The notes: generated from the letters alone by a model not told the origin. 64,000 bases of DNA from Croceicoccus mobilis (GCF_001661965.1 NZ_LYWZ01000027.1:1-64000); one strand, 5' to 3'; positions 53,326 through 63,803 are shown, counted from the stretch's first letter. Translations and numbers: made by a program.

Positions 53326-54561
53326 TCAGGCGCCTGCCTTACCGTCCACATAGGCGATCCACAGCTTGGCAAGCTCGGAACGCTGACCCGTCGTGATTTT
53401 CTCGAACGTGGCCTTGGCCTCGGCATATTTGCCCTGATCGGCCTGTGCGATGCCAAGCCCGGTCAGCGCGCGATCCTGTTCGGTCGTGCCACCGTCGATC
53501 GCCTTGGTATAGGCGGCTTCGGCTTCGGCCGACTTGCCATAGCCGAGATAGGTGTCGGCAATAGCCAGTGCCGCATCGCCGGATGCGCTCGGCGCGTCGG
53601 CGTCCAGCTCCTTCAGCGTGGTGGCGTAACGCTCGTTCGCGACGCGCTTTGCATCGGCGACCAACGCATTGTCGGTCGGCGCCTTTGCGCCGACGCCGTC
53701 GAAGAAGTTCTTCGCCTCACCTGGGCGGCGCAGCGGCTGCATCAGGTCGAGATAGGCCACATACTGGCGCGGCTGGTCAAAGGCGTTCTCACGCGCCATG
53801 AGGCGCATCAGGTCGAGCTGCACATCATCGGCAAAGGGCGAATAGGCCTCGACCACGCGATAGGCCTGGCTGCGCGCGCTGTCGCGGCTATCGGTCGCGA
53901 GCGTCATGACACCCCATTTGAACGCGGCGGGACGATCGTCCTGACCGACGGCGGCGGCCATGCCGTTGAAGGCCCAGCCCTCGGGCACCGGCTGACCGGC
54001 GGCCTGCAGGTCCTTGATCGCGCTGTCGAGCATGGCAAGACCCTCGGCGGGCTTTTCATTGGTGATGTAGGTGCTGGCGAGCAGCCCCTTGGCATCGGCG
54101 CTACCTGCGTCGGCGGCCTGCTTCAGATATGTTTCCGCCTTGGTGTAATCCTTGGCGTTATAGGCCAGCTGCCCCGCGGCAAGGCTGAACGATGCGATGT
54201 TCTCGGCAGGAACCTTGCCCGAAGCGAGCATCATTTCCACGCCCTGCAACTGCACGGCCTGATCCTGCGTCTTGGAACCGATATTGAAGATCACATTGCC
54301 TGCGGCCATCTTCTCGTCATTGGAAGTGGTAAGCGCGACGAGGCTGGGGATCTGCGGCTTGAGCGCGGCCAGATCGCCACCCGCATCGACTGCGTTGGCG
54401 AGCGGCTGGTAGGCCTCGACGAATTCCTTGGAATATTCGGCAGCAGCTTCCTTTTCCTTCTTCTTGCCCTGTGCCATTGCAGGCGTCACGCTCACACCGG
54501 TCGCGGCCATGCCGGTGGCAAGGGCGAATGCAAGTGCAGCGCGGGAAATCGAACGAACCAT
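53326..54561 (-). CDS. Exported TPR-repeat protein
   Basis: 411 residues with a signal peptide (RAALAFALATGMAATGVSVT, cleavage after AMA-Q), followed by a Lys/Glu-rich stretch and then tetratricopeptide-like repeats over most of the length (for example AGQLAYNAKDYTKAETYLKQ, ADTYLGYGKSAEAEAAYTKA, GIAQADQGKYAEAKATFEKI). A periplasmic scaffold of unknown function. Start at 54561 follows AAAAGGAG. Divergent from gyrA. Confidence 0.85.
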   Translation of the reverse strand: MVRSISRAALAFALATGMAATGVSVTPAMAQGKKKEKEAAAEYSKEFVEAYQPLANAVDAGGDLAALKPQIPSLVALTTSNDEKMAAGNVIFNIGSKTQDQAVQLQGVEMMLASGKVPAENIASFSLAAGQLAYNAKDYTKAETYLKQAADAGSADAKGLLASTYITNEKPAEGLAMLDSAIKDLQAAGQPVPEGWAFNGMAAAVGQDDRPAAFKWGVMTLATDSRDSARSQAYRVVEAYSPFADDVQLDLMRLMARENAFDQPRQYVAYLDLMQPLRRPGEAKNFFDGVGAKAPTDNALVADAKRVANERYATTLKELDADAPSASGDAALAIADTYLGYGKSAEAEAAYTKAIDGGTTEQDRALTGLGIAQADQGKYAEAKATFEKITTGQRSELAKLWIAYVDGKAGA

Positions 54562-54940
54562 CAAAAACTCCTTTTCGGTTTTCTGGTAAAAGGCCCTGAC
54601 GATCGCAACGCACCGGGAGGGATGGTGCATTGCAGAAGGCCCCTCTCTTAAAAATGGCGCGCACCAGATGACGGGATATGCCCCGCAGCGCAACCGGTAC
54701 GCGCCTTTAATTCCATATTTGACCTGTTTTATAGCAATCGGCGACTGAACGCGGATTGAATGAAAATGACGCCCGGTCAGACCCTTTCGTCGCCCTTTGG
54801 GTCCATCGGTCGCCCGACTGTGGAAAACGGGCCACTTACAGGGGGGCAGCGGTCCGCTTCGCTGGCCTTGGGCGCGCCGCTGCCCTAGGCTGCCTGGGCG
54901 ATATGACAGTCAAAAGACGCAATTCAGAGCAGACCTTCCA
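54562..54940. other. Divergent intergenic region between the TPR gene and gyrA
   Basis: 379 bases holding the promoters of both genes. An AT-rich patch near 54710-54740 (including TATAAA read on the minus strand) is the likeliest promoter zone; no pair of boxes with good spacing was found. No small gene is convincing. Confidence 0.4.
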
Positions 54941-57730
54941 GTGAACGACATCACCACCGACATTCCCGATAGCGCGGGCCCTCAGATCGAGCCGATCGAC
55001 ATCGTCGATGAGATGAAGACGAGCTATCTCGATTACGCGATGAGCGTGATCGTGTCCCGCGCGCTTCCCGACGTGCGCGACGGTCTGAAGCCGGTGCATC
55101 GCCGCATTCTGTATGCAGCGCAGGTCGGCGGCTATCACGCGAATAAGTCCTATAACAAATCGGCGAAGATCGTCGGTGACGTGATGGGTAACTACCACCC
55201 GCACGGCGACAGCGCGATCTATGACGCGCTGGCCCGCATGACGCAGGACTGGTCGATGCGTCTGCCGCTGATCGATGGCCAGGGCAATTTCGGCTCCATG
55301 GATCCGGATCCGCCGGCGGCCATGCGTTACACCGAAAGCCGCCTTGCCCATGCGGCGACGCCGCTGCTGTCGGATCTCGACAAGGATACGGTCGATTTCG
55401 TCGACAACTACGACGGGTCCGAGCAGGAGCCTTCGGTCCTTCCCGCTCGCTTCCCGAACCTCCTCGTCAATGGCGCGGGCGGCATCGCGGTCGGCATGGC
55501 GACCAATATTCCGCCGCACAACCTTGGCGAAGTGATCGATGGCGTGTTCGCCATGATGGACAATCCGGCGATCACCATTGATGAACTCACCGAGATCATC
55601 CCCGGCCCCGATTTCCCGACCGCCCCGCTGATCCTGGGCACGGCAGGCGCGCGCGCCGCCTATCGCGAAGGGCGCGGGTCGATCCTGATGCGCTGCCGGC
55701 ATGAGATCGAGAGCCGCCGCGGCGACCGCGAATCCATCGTCCTCACCTCGATCCCCTATCAGGTCGGTAAGGCGGGTCTGGTGGAAAAGATCGCCGAGGC
55801 CGCCAAGGACAAGCGGATCGAGGGCATCACCGACATCCGCGACGAGACCAACCGCCGGGGCGTGCGCGTGGTCATCGACCTGAAGCGCGATGCTACGGCA
55901 GAGGTCGTGCTCAATCAGCTGTGGCGCCATACGCCCGCGCAGTCGTCCTTCCCCGCCAATATGCTGGCGATCCGCGGCGGCCGTCCCGAAACGCTGAACC
56001 TGCGCGAGATCCTGCGGACCTTCATCCATTTCCGCGAAGAGGTCATCACCCGCCGCACCAAGTACGAGCTGAACAAGGCCCGCGAACGCGCGCATGTCTT
56101 GCTCGGCCTCGTCATCGCGGTCACCAATCTGGACGAGGTGGTGAAGATCGTGCGCGGCTCCTCCAGCCCCGCGGTCGCGCGCGAGACGCTGCTGGCCCGC
56201 GAATGGGAAATGGGCGAGATCGCGCCTTATATCCGTCTGGTCGAAGCGATCGAGGAGCATGAAGACGCGCCGGAGGCGGCGACCTATCGCCTGTCCGAAC
56301 GGCAGGTGCGCGCCATCCTCGAACTCCGCCTCCACCGCCTCACGGCCATGGGCCGCGACGAGATCGGCGAGGAACTGGAAACCATTGCCGCGGCGATCAA
56401 GGAATATCTCTCGATCCTCGGCGACCGGGTAAAGCTTTACGAGGTGATGCGGCAGGAGCTTTTGGAAGTGCGCGAGCGTTTCGCCACGCCGCGCCTCTCC
56501 GAAATCGCGCCCGCGTGGGACGGTCTCGACGATGAAGATTTGATCGAGCGCGACGAGATGGTCGTGACCGTCACCCTCGACGGCTATATCAAGCGCACCT
56601 CGCTCTCCACCTTCCGCGCGCAGCATCGCGGCGGCAAGGGCCGTTCGGGCATGAGCACGAAGGACGAGGATGCCATCTCGGCACTCTTCGTCACCAGCAC
56701 TCACAACCCGGTGCTCTTCTTCTCCACCAGCGGCAAGGTCTATCGCCTCAAAGTCTGGAAACTGCCTGAGGGCGGACCGGCCACGCGCGGGCGGCCCATC
56801 GTCAACCTGCTCCCATCGCTGGACAAGGACGAGGGCATCGCCGCCGTTCTGCCTTTGCCGGAGGACGAGGACAGCTGGGGCGCGCTTCATGTCGTGTTCG
56901 CCACGGCGAAAGGCAGCGTGCGCCGCAACGCGATGGACAGCTTCTCGAACATTCCGTCGAACGGCAAATATGCCATGCGATTCGACGAGGCTGGCGGAGA
57001 CCGCCTGATCGGCGTGGCCCTGCTTGATTCCAACGATGACGTGCTGCTCGCCAGCCAGCAGGGCAAGGCGATCCGCTTTGCCGCCGAAGATGTTCGCGAA
57101 TTCCAGTCGCGCACCTCGACCGGCGTGCGCGGCATGACGCTGAAGGACAAGGACGAGGTCGTCTCGCTCTCGATCCTCAAGGGCCTGACCGCATCGCCGG
57201 ACGAGCGCGACGCTTACTTGCGCGTCGCCCCGTGGAAGGATGCCGAGGCCGAGCGCGACGAGGACCAGCAGGCGATGGCCGAGGACGAGGAATTCATCCT
57301 CACTGTCTGCGCCAATGGCTATGGCAAGATCAGCTCAGCCTATGAATACCGGAAGACCGGGCGCGGCGGTCAGGGCATCGTCAATATCGACAATATCGAA
57401 CGCAACGGCCCCGTCGTCGCCAGCTTCCGCGCCAATGTCCGCGATCAGCTGATGCTGGTGACGGACAAGGCCAAGCTGATCCGCATCAACCTTGAAAGCC
57501 TGCGCGTGCTGGGCCGCAACACGGCGGGCGTGCGCCTGTTCGATGTCGGCAAGAACGAACATATCGTCTCTGTCGCCCGCATCGACGAGGAAGAAGCGCC
57601 CGAGACCGAGGCCGAAGAGGCCATTGTCGAGGAAATGATCGGCCGCGATGCCGAGGAGACGACGCCCGAGACCACGCAGGACCGCGACGATCCGGTGGAC
57701 GACGAGGATACGCCTCCTACCGAGGATTGA
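54941..57730 (+). CDS. gyrA: DNA gyrase subunit A
   Basis: 929 residues from GTG 54941. The N-terminus ([35 protein letters not shown]) and the catalytic Tyr130 in [11 protein letters not shown] identify a type IIA topoisomerase; the QRDR segment [15 protein letters not shown] has the wild-type Ser and Asp. The C-terminal half carries beta-pinwheel repeats, with the GyrA box in the RGGKGRSGM region, which separates it from ParC. The tail is strongly acidic. A long in-frame extension to 54797 has no support. Confidence 0.95.
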   Translation: MNDITTDIPDSAGPQIEPIDIVDEMKTSYLDYAMSVIVSRALPDVRDGLKPVHRRILYAAQVGGYHANKSYNKSAKIVGDVMGNYHPHGDSAIYDALARMTQDWSMRLPLIDGQGNFGSMDPDPPAAMRYTESRLAHAATPLLSDLDKDTVDFVDNYDGSEQEPSVLPARFPNLLVNGAGGIAVGMATNIPPHNLGEVIDGVFAMMDNPAITIDELTEIIPGPDFPTAPLILGTAGARAAYREGRGSILMRCRHEIESRRGDRESIVLTSIPYQVGKAGLVEKIAEAAKDKRIEGITDIRDETNRRGVRVVIDLKRDATAEVVLNQLWRHTPAQSSFPANMLAIRGGRPETLNLREILRTFIHFREEVITRRTKYELNKARERAHVLLGLVIAVTNLDEVVKIVRGSSSPAVARETLLAREWEMGEIAPYIRLVEAIEEHEDAPEAATYRLSERQVRAILELRLHRLTAMGRDEIGEELETIAAAIKEYLSILGDRVKLYEVMRQELLEVRERFATPRLSEIAPAWDGLDDEDLIERDEMVVTVTLDGYIKRTSLSTFRAQHRGGKGRSGMSTKDEDAISALFVTSTHNPVLFFSTSGKVYRLKVWKLPEGGPATRGRPIVNLLPSLDKDEGIAAVLPLPEDEDSWGALHVVFATAKGSVRRNAMDSFSNIPSNGKYAMRFDEAGGDRLIGVALLDSNDDVLLASQQGKAIRFAAEDVREFQSRTSTGVRGMTLKDKDEVVSLSILKGLTASPDERDAYLRVAPWKDAEAERDEDQQAMAEDEEFILTVCANGYGKISSAYEYRKTGRGGQGIVNIDNIERNGPVVASFRANVRDQLMLVTDKAKLIRINLESLRVLGRNTAGVRLFDVGKNEHIVSVARIDEEEAPETEAEEAIVEEMIGRDAEETTPETTQDRDDPVDDEDTPPTED

Positions 57731-57747
57731 TCCGCAACCGGAAAACG

Positions 57748-57786
57748 AAAACGCCCGCCAGTCAGACCGACCGGCGGGCGTTTTTC
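57748..57786. terminator. Bidirectional terminator between gyrA and the YhhN gene
   Basis: ACGCCCGCC and GGCGGGCGT form a perfect 9-pair stem, flanked by GAAAACGAAA on the left and TTTTT on the right, so it works for both convergent genes. Confidence 0.9.
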
Positions 57787-57799
57787 TTGGGCACGTGAC

Positions 57800-58480
57800 C
57801 TATTTCCTGATTTCGCGCGAACGCAGCGTGCGGTTTACCCCGGTGACGATCAGGAGCTGCCCGATATAATAAAGCGGCCACACCAGCTCCGACACGGCAA
57901 GGCCGACCGCCCCGCCCACTTCCAAGAGGTGCGCCTGCGTCGCGATCAGCAGCAGTTCGGAGACGAGATAAAGCAGCGCGCCAAGCCCCACGCGCTGGCG
58001 CGGAAAGCGGCTGAGCCATGCGATGGCAGCGGTGATCGCCAATAGCGCGGCGCTGGCGGCCACGGCGCCCTGCCCCACTTCGCCCACCATCAAGAGCCAT
58101 GCCAGCACCGGCGCGATCACCACGGCCGCCAGCCCCGCCAGCATCATCGCGGGCCGCACGCCGGGGCGATGGTTGCGCCAATACAGCACGATCGCCACCA
58201 GCTGCGACAAGGCATGCGCAATCCCGCCCCAGCCATATTCCAGCGTGGTAAGCGCGTCGCCAATGGCCGCGATCCCCATGACCGCCGCAATCAGCCGCCC
58301 GTCCAGCCCATGATGCCGCCGCCACGAATAAACCGCCAGGAACGCCACCGGCAGGAACTTCAGCCCCAGCAGATACAGCCCCGGCGTCATCGTGTTTTCA
58401 AACCCGAGCCACCACACCAGCGCCATCACGATGGACAGCATCAGCCATGGTCGGCGTTCGATAAGGGCACGCTTGGGCAT
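57800..58480 (-). CDS. YhhN-family membrane protein (lysoplasmalogenase-like)
   Basis: 226 residues with about eight hydrophobic segments, from MLSIVMALVWWLGF onwards. Family features are LGLKFLPVAFLAVYSW, the GDALTTLEYGWGGIAHALSQ loop and VSELVWPLYYIGQLLIVTGV near the end. Animal TMEM86 members hydrolyse lysoplasmalogens; the bacterial substrate is uncertain. Start at 58480 follows TGGAG. Much longer upstream frame is antisense to trmFO and is not used. Confidence 0.82.
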   Translation of the reverse strand: MPKRALIERRPWLMLSIVMALVWWLGFENTMTPGLYLLGLKFLPVAFLAVYSWRRHHGLDGRLIAAVMGIAAIGDALTTLEYGWGGIAHALSQLVAIVLYWRNHRPGVRPAMMLAGLAAVVIAPVLAWLLMVGEVGQGAVAASAALLAITAAIAWLSRFPRQRVGLGALLYLVSELLLIATQAHLLEVGGAVGLAVSELVWPLYYIGQLLIVTGVNRTLRSREIRK

Positions 58481-58570
58481 TAAAACTCCACTGGTCTGCC
58501 GGGGTTTTGCAAACCGGCGTGCGCGTGATTGCATTTGCCAAGGGGGCAAGGCAATCGCTATCGGCGCCCC

Positions 58571-59938
58571 ATGGATAACAAGACTTACGATATTCACGTC
58601 ATCGGCGGCGGCCTCGCCGGCAGCGAGGCGGCATGGCAACTGGCGCGCCGGGGCTTTTCCGTGCGGCTTTCCGAAATGCGCGGTGGCGGCGGTTCGACCG
58701 ATGCGCACCAGACCGACGGGCTGGCCGAACTGGTGTGCTCCAATTCCTTCCGCTCGGACGACGACACCTCGAACGCGGTCGGTCTGCTGCACCATGAAAT
58801 GCGGGAATGCGATTCCCTTGTCATGCGCGCGGCGGCAGAGGCGCAGGTTCCCGCGGGCAGCGCGCTTGCCGTGGATCGTGATGTCTTTTCCGCCCATGTC
58901 GAAAAGGCGCTGGCCGATCTGCCGAACGTGACCATCGTGCGCGAGAAGATCGATGTCCTGCCCGATGCGGGCATGACCATCGTCGCCACAGGCCCGCTGA
59001 CCGCAGCATCGCTGGCGTCCAGCATCGGCGCTGCCACCGGGGCCGAAGCCCTCGCCTTCTTCGATGCCATCGCGCCCATCGTGCACCGCGACACCGTCGA
59101 CATGGACATCTGCTGGATGGCCAGCCGCTGGGACAAGGGTGACGGGAAGGATTACATCAACTGCCCCATGAACAAGGAGCAGTATGTCGCCTTCCGCCAG
59201 GGCCTGCTCGATGGCGAGAAGACCGAGTTCAAGGAATGGGAAGCGAACACCCCCTATTTCGAAGGCTGCATGCCGATCGAGGTCATGGCGGCACGCGGCG
59301 AAGACACCTTGCGCTTCGGCCCGATGAAGCCGGTGGGTCTCGACAATCCGCATGCCGCAACGCCCGAATTTCCGAACGGCCGCTGGCCCTATGCGGTGGT
59401 GCAGCTGCGGCAGGACAATAAGCTGGGCACCTTGTGGAACATGGTCGGATTTCAGACCAAGCTGAAGCATGGCGCGCAAAAGGAGTTGTTCCGCACCATC
59501 CCCGGCCTTGAAAAGGCGGAGTTTGCGCGGCTTGGCGGGCTGCATCGCAACACGTTCCTGAACTCGCCGATCCTGCTGGATCGCCAGCTTCGCCTGAAAT
59601 CCGCGCCGCATATCCGTTTCGCCGGACAGATCACCGGGTGCGAGGGTTATGTCGAAAGCAGCGCCGTCGGGCTGATGGCGGGCATGATGGCCGCCGCCGA
59701 AATGGCGGGCCGCCAATGGACCAGCCCGCCGCGCACGACCGCGATGGGCGCGCTACTCTCCCACATCACCGGCGATGCCGAGGCGGACAGCTATCAGCCG
59801 ATGAATGTCAACTTCGGCCTCTTCCCCATGCCCGACGAGGCGGTGAAGAAGAAGGACCGGAAGCGCGCCTACACCGAGCGCGGCAAGCGCGACATGCAGC
59901 ACTGGTTGAGCGAGACCAAGGCGGCAGAGCCCGCCTGA
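58571..59938 (+). CDS. trmFO: tRNA uracil-54 C5-methyltransferase, folate dependent
   Basis: 455 residues. FAD-binding [20 protein letters not shown] at the N-terminus, catalytic cysteines in [11 protein letters not shown] and [17 protein letters not shown], plus [20 protein letters not shown] and [20 protein letters not shown]. It makes ribothymidine 54 from methylenetetrahydrofolate. ATG at 58571. Convergent with the EF-hand gene, one base apart. Confidence 0.96.
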   Translation: MDNKTYDIHVIGGGLAGSEAAWQLARRGFSVRLSEMRGGGGSTDAHQTDGLAELVCSNSFRSDDDTSNAVGLLHHEMRECDSLVMRAAAEAQVPAGSALAVDRDVFSAHVEKALADLPNVTIVREKIDVLPDAGMTIVATGPLTAASLASSIGAATGAEALAFFDAIAPIVHRDTVDMDICWMASRWDKGDGKDYINCPMNKEQYVAFRQGLLDGEKTEFKEWEANTPYFEGCMPIEVMAARGEDTLRFGPMKPVGLDNPHAATPEFPNGRWPYAVVQLRQDNKLGTLWNMVGFQTKLKHGAQKELFRTIPGLEKAEFARLGGLHRNTFLNSPILLDRQLRLKSAPHIRFAGQITGCEGYVESSAVGLMAGMMAAAEMAGRQWTSPPRTTAMGALLSHITGDAEADSYQPMNVNFGLFPMPDEAVKKKDRKRAYTERGKRDMQHWLSETKAAEPA

Positions 59939-59939
59939 C

Positions 59940-60413
59940 CTAGCAGGAGCACTTCGGCTTAGGCTTCGGGGACCGCTTGGGCGCAGAGGTCGCGAATTCG
60001 GCAGGGGTCAGGCTGTCGTTTCCATCCGCGTCCATCTTCTCGAACCGGTCGACGGTGGTGACGGCCCATTCCTCGAAGGTCAGCAAATTATTGCCATCCT
60101 TGTCCAGCTTCCGGAATGCGGCGGTGCGGGTCGAGAGCATTTCGTTTCGCGTGATCTCAAGGTCGCGGTTGCGGTCATAACGGAAGAACCGCTTCTGCTC
60201 GCGCGTCAGCTCCTTCGCCTCGGGCAGTTCCGGCCCCTGCATGTCGCCGACATCGGCGGTCGGCAGGTCTTCGGGATCGGGCTCCGCCGCGACGATCTCT
60301 TCGGGTTCCGGCGGCGGCGGTGCGGGCGCCTCCACCGCGCGGCCCTGCCACCAGAAAACGCCGATTGCGACAAGGATCAATGCCCCGAAGGCGCCGAAAA
60401 GCGTCCGGTTCAT
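59940..60413 (-). CDS. Membrane-anchored EF-hand protein
   Basis: 157 residues. An N-terminal membrane anchor (LFGAFGALILVAIGVFWWQG) is followed by a Pro/Glu-rich linker and three EF-hand-like loops: YDRNRDLEITRNE, LDKDGNNLLTFEE and MDADGNDSLTPAE. The second and third match the consensus DxDGNxxLxxxE, the first is degenerate. The C-terminus is basic and ends with KPKCSC. Probable periplasmic calcium sensor or buffer; partner unknown. Confidence 0.85.
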   Translation of the reverse strand: MNRTLFGAFGALILVAIGVFWWQGRAVEAPAPPPPEPEEIVAAEPDPEDLPTADVGDMQGPELPEAKELTREQKRFFRYDRNRDLEITRNEMLSTRTAAFRKLDKDGNNLLTFEEWAVTTVDRFEKMDADGNDSLTPAEFATSAPKRSPKPKPKCSC

Positions 60414-60513
60414 CGGCTGAGAATCCGTGAGATATATGCGACCATGCCGGGGGGCATAGCAAACCAGTCGTTAAGCAAAAACTATCGAATTCACAGCATC
60501 TTCACGGCCGATC

Positions 60514-61212
60514 CTACCGCCCGGTCAGCCCTGCTCTGACCGCCGCGAGGAAATCGCCGCCGCCGCCGATATGCCGCCCATCGCCCGCCGCGCGCTCGGC
60601 CATGGCGCGCAGGGCCGCCAGAGGGCGCATCGGGCGGGAAAGCCGCGAGGACACCGGCTCGGCCCCTGCCAACAGAGCTGTCACGCCCTCACGTTCCGCC
60701 CCGTCAGTCAGATGGCCTGCCAGATCGGCCAGCGCCCAGCGAAAGCCCGCCTGGTGTGCCGCCTTGCCATCATCCTGCGCGCCGCTGATCCGCGCCAGCG
60801 CCGCCATTGCTCCTGCGCGTCCGTCGGCAAAGGCGACCATGTCGGTGACATCCAGCGCGCCCTCGCCCACCAGTGCTTCCCAGCCCTCTGCCAATCCGGA
60901 AAGCGCGGCGCGTTCATCATTCCATGCCGCCAGCCGCGCCAGCAGCGGTTCACCCGAAGGCCAGGCATCGGCAGGCTTGTCGAAATTCTCCCGCCACCAT
61001 GCCAGCCGCAATTGCGCCAGCATCGGCTCGCTCGCCTGCGCGACAATACGGGCGAATCGCGAATCGAGTTCGAAGATATCAACCCAATATGGCCGCCAGC
61101 GAGCAGGCGCATAGGCGATCGCCAGACGCTCCGGCGGGGTCAGCGCGTCGAAAGCTTCCCCGGCAAGGGGCGGATCCCCCTTGGCTTGCGTGTTTAATGA
61201 GTTGTTTACCAT
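60514..61212 (-). CDS. Squalene/phytoene-synthase-like protein, NDUFAF6 type
   Basis: 232 residues of the isoprenoid-synthase helical fold. Recognised by ARWRPYWVDIFELDSRFARI, AQASEPMLAQLRLAWWRENF and RWALADLAGHLTDGAE. The Asp-rich DxxxD motifs that bind prenyl diphosphate are not present, so it is probably not an active synthase. It resembles NDUFAF6, a mitochondrial complex I assembly factor; alphaproteobacteria carry such a protein. Function is inference. Confidence 0.78.
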   Translation of the reverse strand: MVNNSLNTQAKGDPPLAGEAFDALTPPERLAIAYAPARWRPYWVDIFELDSRFARIVAQASEPMLAQLRLAWWRENFDKPADAWPSGEPLLARLAAWNDERAALSGLAEGWEALVGEGALDVTDMVAFADGRAGAMAALARISGAQDDGKAAHQAGFRWALADLAGHLTDGAEREGVTALLAGAEPVSSRLSRPMRPLAALRAMAERAAGDGRHIGGGGDFLAAVRAGLTGR

Positions 61213-61307
61213 GTTCCTTGGGATCGTGCTTACCAGAGTTGCGCTAGCTCTTGTCCTTGAACGCGCGCCTTGCCCTTTTTCCGCCTGAATATCGAGGGGC
61301 TGCGCGC

Positions 61308-62798
61308 ATGGATTTATGGAGTTTGCGCCCTATGACCAGCAATCGCCTCCGTCGCTACGCCAGCCGGATCAAGACCCATGCGGCCTCTTGCGCCAGCCGC
61401 TTTGCCCGGGATTCGCGCGGCAATGCTACCATGCTGGTCGCCTTTGCAATGCCGATGATCATCGGCGGTGGCGGCATGGCCATCGATTTCGGCCAGTTCT
61501 ACCTGTGGAAGCGCGAGCTGCAATACGCCAACGATCAGGCTGCCATCGCGGCCGCATGGGAGATGATCGAGAGCGGCAGCCAGAGCAAGATGAGCGAACG
61601 CGCGCTATACGCCTTCCGCACGAACGAGCAGGTCACCAACAGCTTTAACCAGGAGCCGACGGTCGAGCTGGCATTCTGGTCGGGCGGTGACGAGGACGGG
61701 AACGAGAACTCCGTCATCGTGACGTCGAGCGCAACGAAGCGCCTGCCCTTCACCAGCTTCTTCACGAAGGACGCCACCACCGTCGCCGTTAAAAGCCAGG
61801 CGACCTTTGCCGGTACGAAGACCTTTACCAGCTGCCTGAAAGCCATCGAAGAAGACGTCGCGGAAGGCACGACCATCACCATCGGCGGCAATGCGATTTT
61901 CACCGCAAAGTGCGGGATCATGGCGCTCTCAGCATCGTCGCGCTATTGCGTCGAATACGACAGCGATAATGTCTGCACAAAGTGGGAGGGTGAAGATGCG
62001 ATCAGCAACAACGGCACCTCCTACGAGCTGGAGGCAGGCACCATTGTCACCGCCGGCACGGTCAGCGATGACATCAAGGCATCGGCAGAGGAAACCGGCG
62101 ACGAAATTTTCGAGAAACAGCCAGGCCTGACCGACGAATTCGCCGATCTCGACCCGCCAGAGCCTGACTCGAATACGCCCACGGGCGTGTACACTTGCTC
62201 GAAGACCAACAAGAAAAAGCTGAACGAGGGCCTGAACCCCGGTGATGACGGCTATGTCTGGATGGGCGTGGCCAATCCCGGCCTTTACGAAGGAGGCATC
62301 ACGGTCAGCTGCGACACCACTTTCAAGCGCGGTGTCTATTACCTCAGCGGCGGATCGCTGACCATCAACGGCAATTATGCCGTATCAAGCGAAAAGGGCG
62401 TGATGTTCGTGCTTTATGACGGCGCCGACTTCAAGATCAACGGCGGCGCCGACATCAATCTCAACGGCATGGAGAACGACCAGCTCCTCGCGCTCGGCTA
62501 TACCGAGGAGGAAGCCAACACCCTTGACCGCATGCTGGTGTGGGAATCGCGCGACAACGACGAGAACAATGGCAACATCCTCAATGGGTCGAGCAACACC
62601 TATCTGAACGGCGCGTTCTATACCCCGGTTAATACGCTGAATCTGCAGGGAACCGCCGACGTCGCAAACGCCTGCCTGCTGATCGTCGCCAATAAGATCA
62701 ACCTGACCGGCACGCTCAACATGCGCGATTTCTGCGAAAATGATCCTGATCTCGTCAGCACGACCGTGATCTTCGGCACCGTAAAGCTGGTGGGATGA
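61308..62798 (+). CDS. TadG-like pilus-associated protein with beta-helix-like C-terminus
   Basis: 496 residues. Near the N-terminus, an Arg-rich stretch and ARDSRGNATMLVAFAMPMII form the TadG-type membrane anchor, followed by FGQFYLWKRELQYANDQAAI. The large exported part (about 150-496) is Thr/Ser/Gly rich, with repeated short strands (SGGSLTINGNYAVSSEKGVM, then the NGGADINLNGMEN and NLQGTADVANA patches) that look like a parallel beta-helix. Start at 61308 has GAGGGG upstream. Probable surface or pilus component. The stop overlaps the next gene. Confidence 0.82.
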   Translation: MDLWSLRPMTSNRLRRYASRIKTHAASCASRFARDSRGNATMLVAFAMPMIIGGGGMAIDFGQFYLWKRELQYANDQAAIAAAWEMIESGSQSKMSERALYAFRTNEQVTNSFNQEPTVELAFWSGGDEDGNENSVIVTSSATKRLPFTSFFTKDATTVAVKSQATFAGTKTFTSCLKAIEEDVAEGTTITIGGNAIFTAKCGIMALSASSRYCVEYDSDNVCTKWEGEDAISNNGTSYELEAGTIVTAGTVSDDIKASAEETGDEIFEKQPGLTDEFADLDPPEPDSNTPTGVYTCSKTNKKKLNEGLNPGDDGYVWMGVANPGLYEGGITVSCDTTFKRGVYYLSGGSLTINGNYAVSSEKGVMFVLYDGADFKINGGADINLNGMENDQLLALGYTEEEANTLDRMLVWESRDNDENNGNILNGSSNTYLNGAFYTPVNTLNLQGTADVANACLLIVANKINLTGTLNMRDFCENDPDLVSTTVIFGTVKLVG

Positions 62799-63310
62799 TG
62801 GCGATGCAAAAATTCATCAACCGGCTGCGCCGCGACGAAAAAGGCTCGGCCCTGATCGAAACCGCCTTTGTCGCCCCCTTCCTCGTCTTCATGAGCCTTG
62901 GCGGGGTGGAAGTGTCGAACATGGTCAAGCGCCAGAGCGAGCTGCAGAATGCAGCAAGCAAGGCGGCGGAAATCATCATGGCCGCCGCACCCGAAGACGA
63001 TACAGCCACCAGCGCCATGCTGACCGGCGTTGCCGCGAAGCTGGAAGCCGACACGGGGCTGACGACGCATGTGCTGGGCTTCGATCAGGATCCTGACGAA
63101 ACGAAGAAGAACGTCGCTTATGTCATGCGCCGCTATCGCTGCGGCAATTCGAAAACCTTCAAGAAGGCGGATACCGGCTGCACTGATTCGACGAATGCGC
63201 GAGAATTCATCGTCTTTCTGATGCGCGATGATTACACGCCCGTCTGGAAAGATTTCGGCATCGGCGAGACGCTGCAATACAGGGTCGAGAAATCGATTCA
63301 GATCGCGTGA
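62795..63310 (+). CDS. TadE-like pilus assembly protein
   Basis: 171 residues. N-terminal type IVb pseudopilin-like segment RRDEKGSALIETAFVAPFLV with the G-x-x-x-x-E processing motif, then FMSLGGVEVSNMVKRQSELQ. The exported part contains cysteines in MRRYRCGNSKTFKKADTGCT. It starts in an ATGA overlap with the TadG-like gene and overlaps the next, so all three should be made together. Confidence 0.85.
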   Translation: MMAMQKFINRLRRDEKGSALIETAFVAPFLVFMSLGGVEVSNMVKRQSELQNAASKAAEIIMAAAPEDDTATSAMLTGVAAKLEADTGLTTHVLGFDQDPDETKKNVAYVMRRYRCGNSKTFKKADTGCTDSTNAREFIVFLMRDDYTPVWKDFGIGETLQYRVEKSIQIA

Positions 63311-63747
63311 TGGACATGACCGGCAAGCTACGCACCTTCCTTCGCGATGAGAATGGCGCCAGCGCGATCGAATTCGTGATCCTGGCACCGATGCTGATCA
63401 TGGCACTTCTGGGCGTGATGCAGGTCGGTTTCTATATGCAGGCGCAGAACGCGCTGGCCAGTATTGCCACGGACATGAGCCGTTTCATGTCGGTCGAGTA
63501 TCAGCGCGACAACAAGATTACCAATACGCTTCTGGAAAACCGCGCCTATTCGCGGGCGATCGGTGCGCCTTACCTGCTTCAGCCCGAAGGAATTTCGGTT
63601 TCGGCAAAAGACGCATCAACGCAGACTATCAGCAACGTCCGCGAGATCGAGCTGGAACTGGGCTACAAGGTACCCAATGTCATGGCTTTTGCCAGCTTTG
63701 GGCCGATGGACCTGACCTACAAGAAATCAATCTTCGTCCCGAACTGA
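63310..63747 (+). CDS. TadE-like pilus assembly protein
   Basis: 145 residues. Anchor motif RDENGASAIEFVILAPMLIM, with the same G-x-x-x-x-E processing site, followed by GVMQVGFYMQAQNALASIAT. The rest is a small periplasmic domain. ATG 63310 shares a base with the preceding stop; a GTG one codon earlier is also possible. Third of the three-gene Tad cassette; no Tad ATPase or prepilin is in the window. Confidence 0.86.
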   Translation: MDMTGKLRTFLRDENGASAIEFVILAPMLIMALLGVMQVGFYMQAQNALASIATDMSRFMSVEYQRDNKITNTLLENRAYSRAIGAPYLLQPEGISVSAKDASTQTISNVREIELELGYKVPNVMAFASFGPMDLTYKKSIFVPN

Positions 63748-63770
63748 CGGTATTCGACAGCCATGATGCA

Positions 63771-63803
63771 AAAAGGGCCGCCCGACACTTGGGCGGCCCT
63801 TTT
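63771..63803. terminator. Bidirectional terminator between the TadE-like gene and pdhB
   Basis: AAAAGGGCCGCCC and GGGCGGCCCTTTT form a perfect 13-pair stem with a 7-base loop and A/T runs at both ends, suitable for both convergent genes. Confidence 0.92.

Noticed and set aside
54836-56890. A 684-codon open frame on the minus strand
   Set aside because: Antisense to gyrA, with a His/Arg-rich nonsense composition.
58481-59716. Upstream extension of the YhhN-type gene to 638 codons
   Set aside because: The extension lies antisense to trmFO; the real protein begins at 58480, after a ribosome site and with a typical membrane-protein start.
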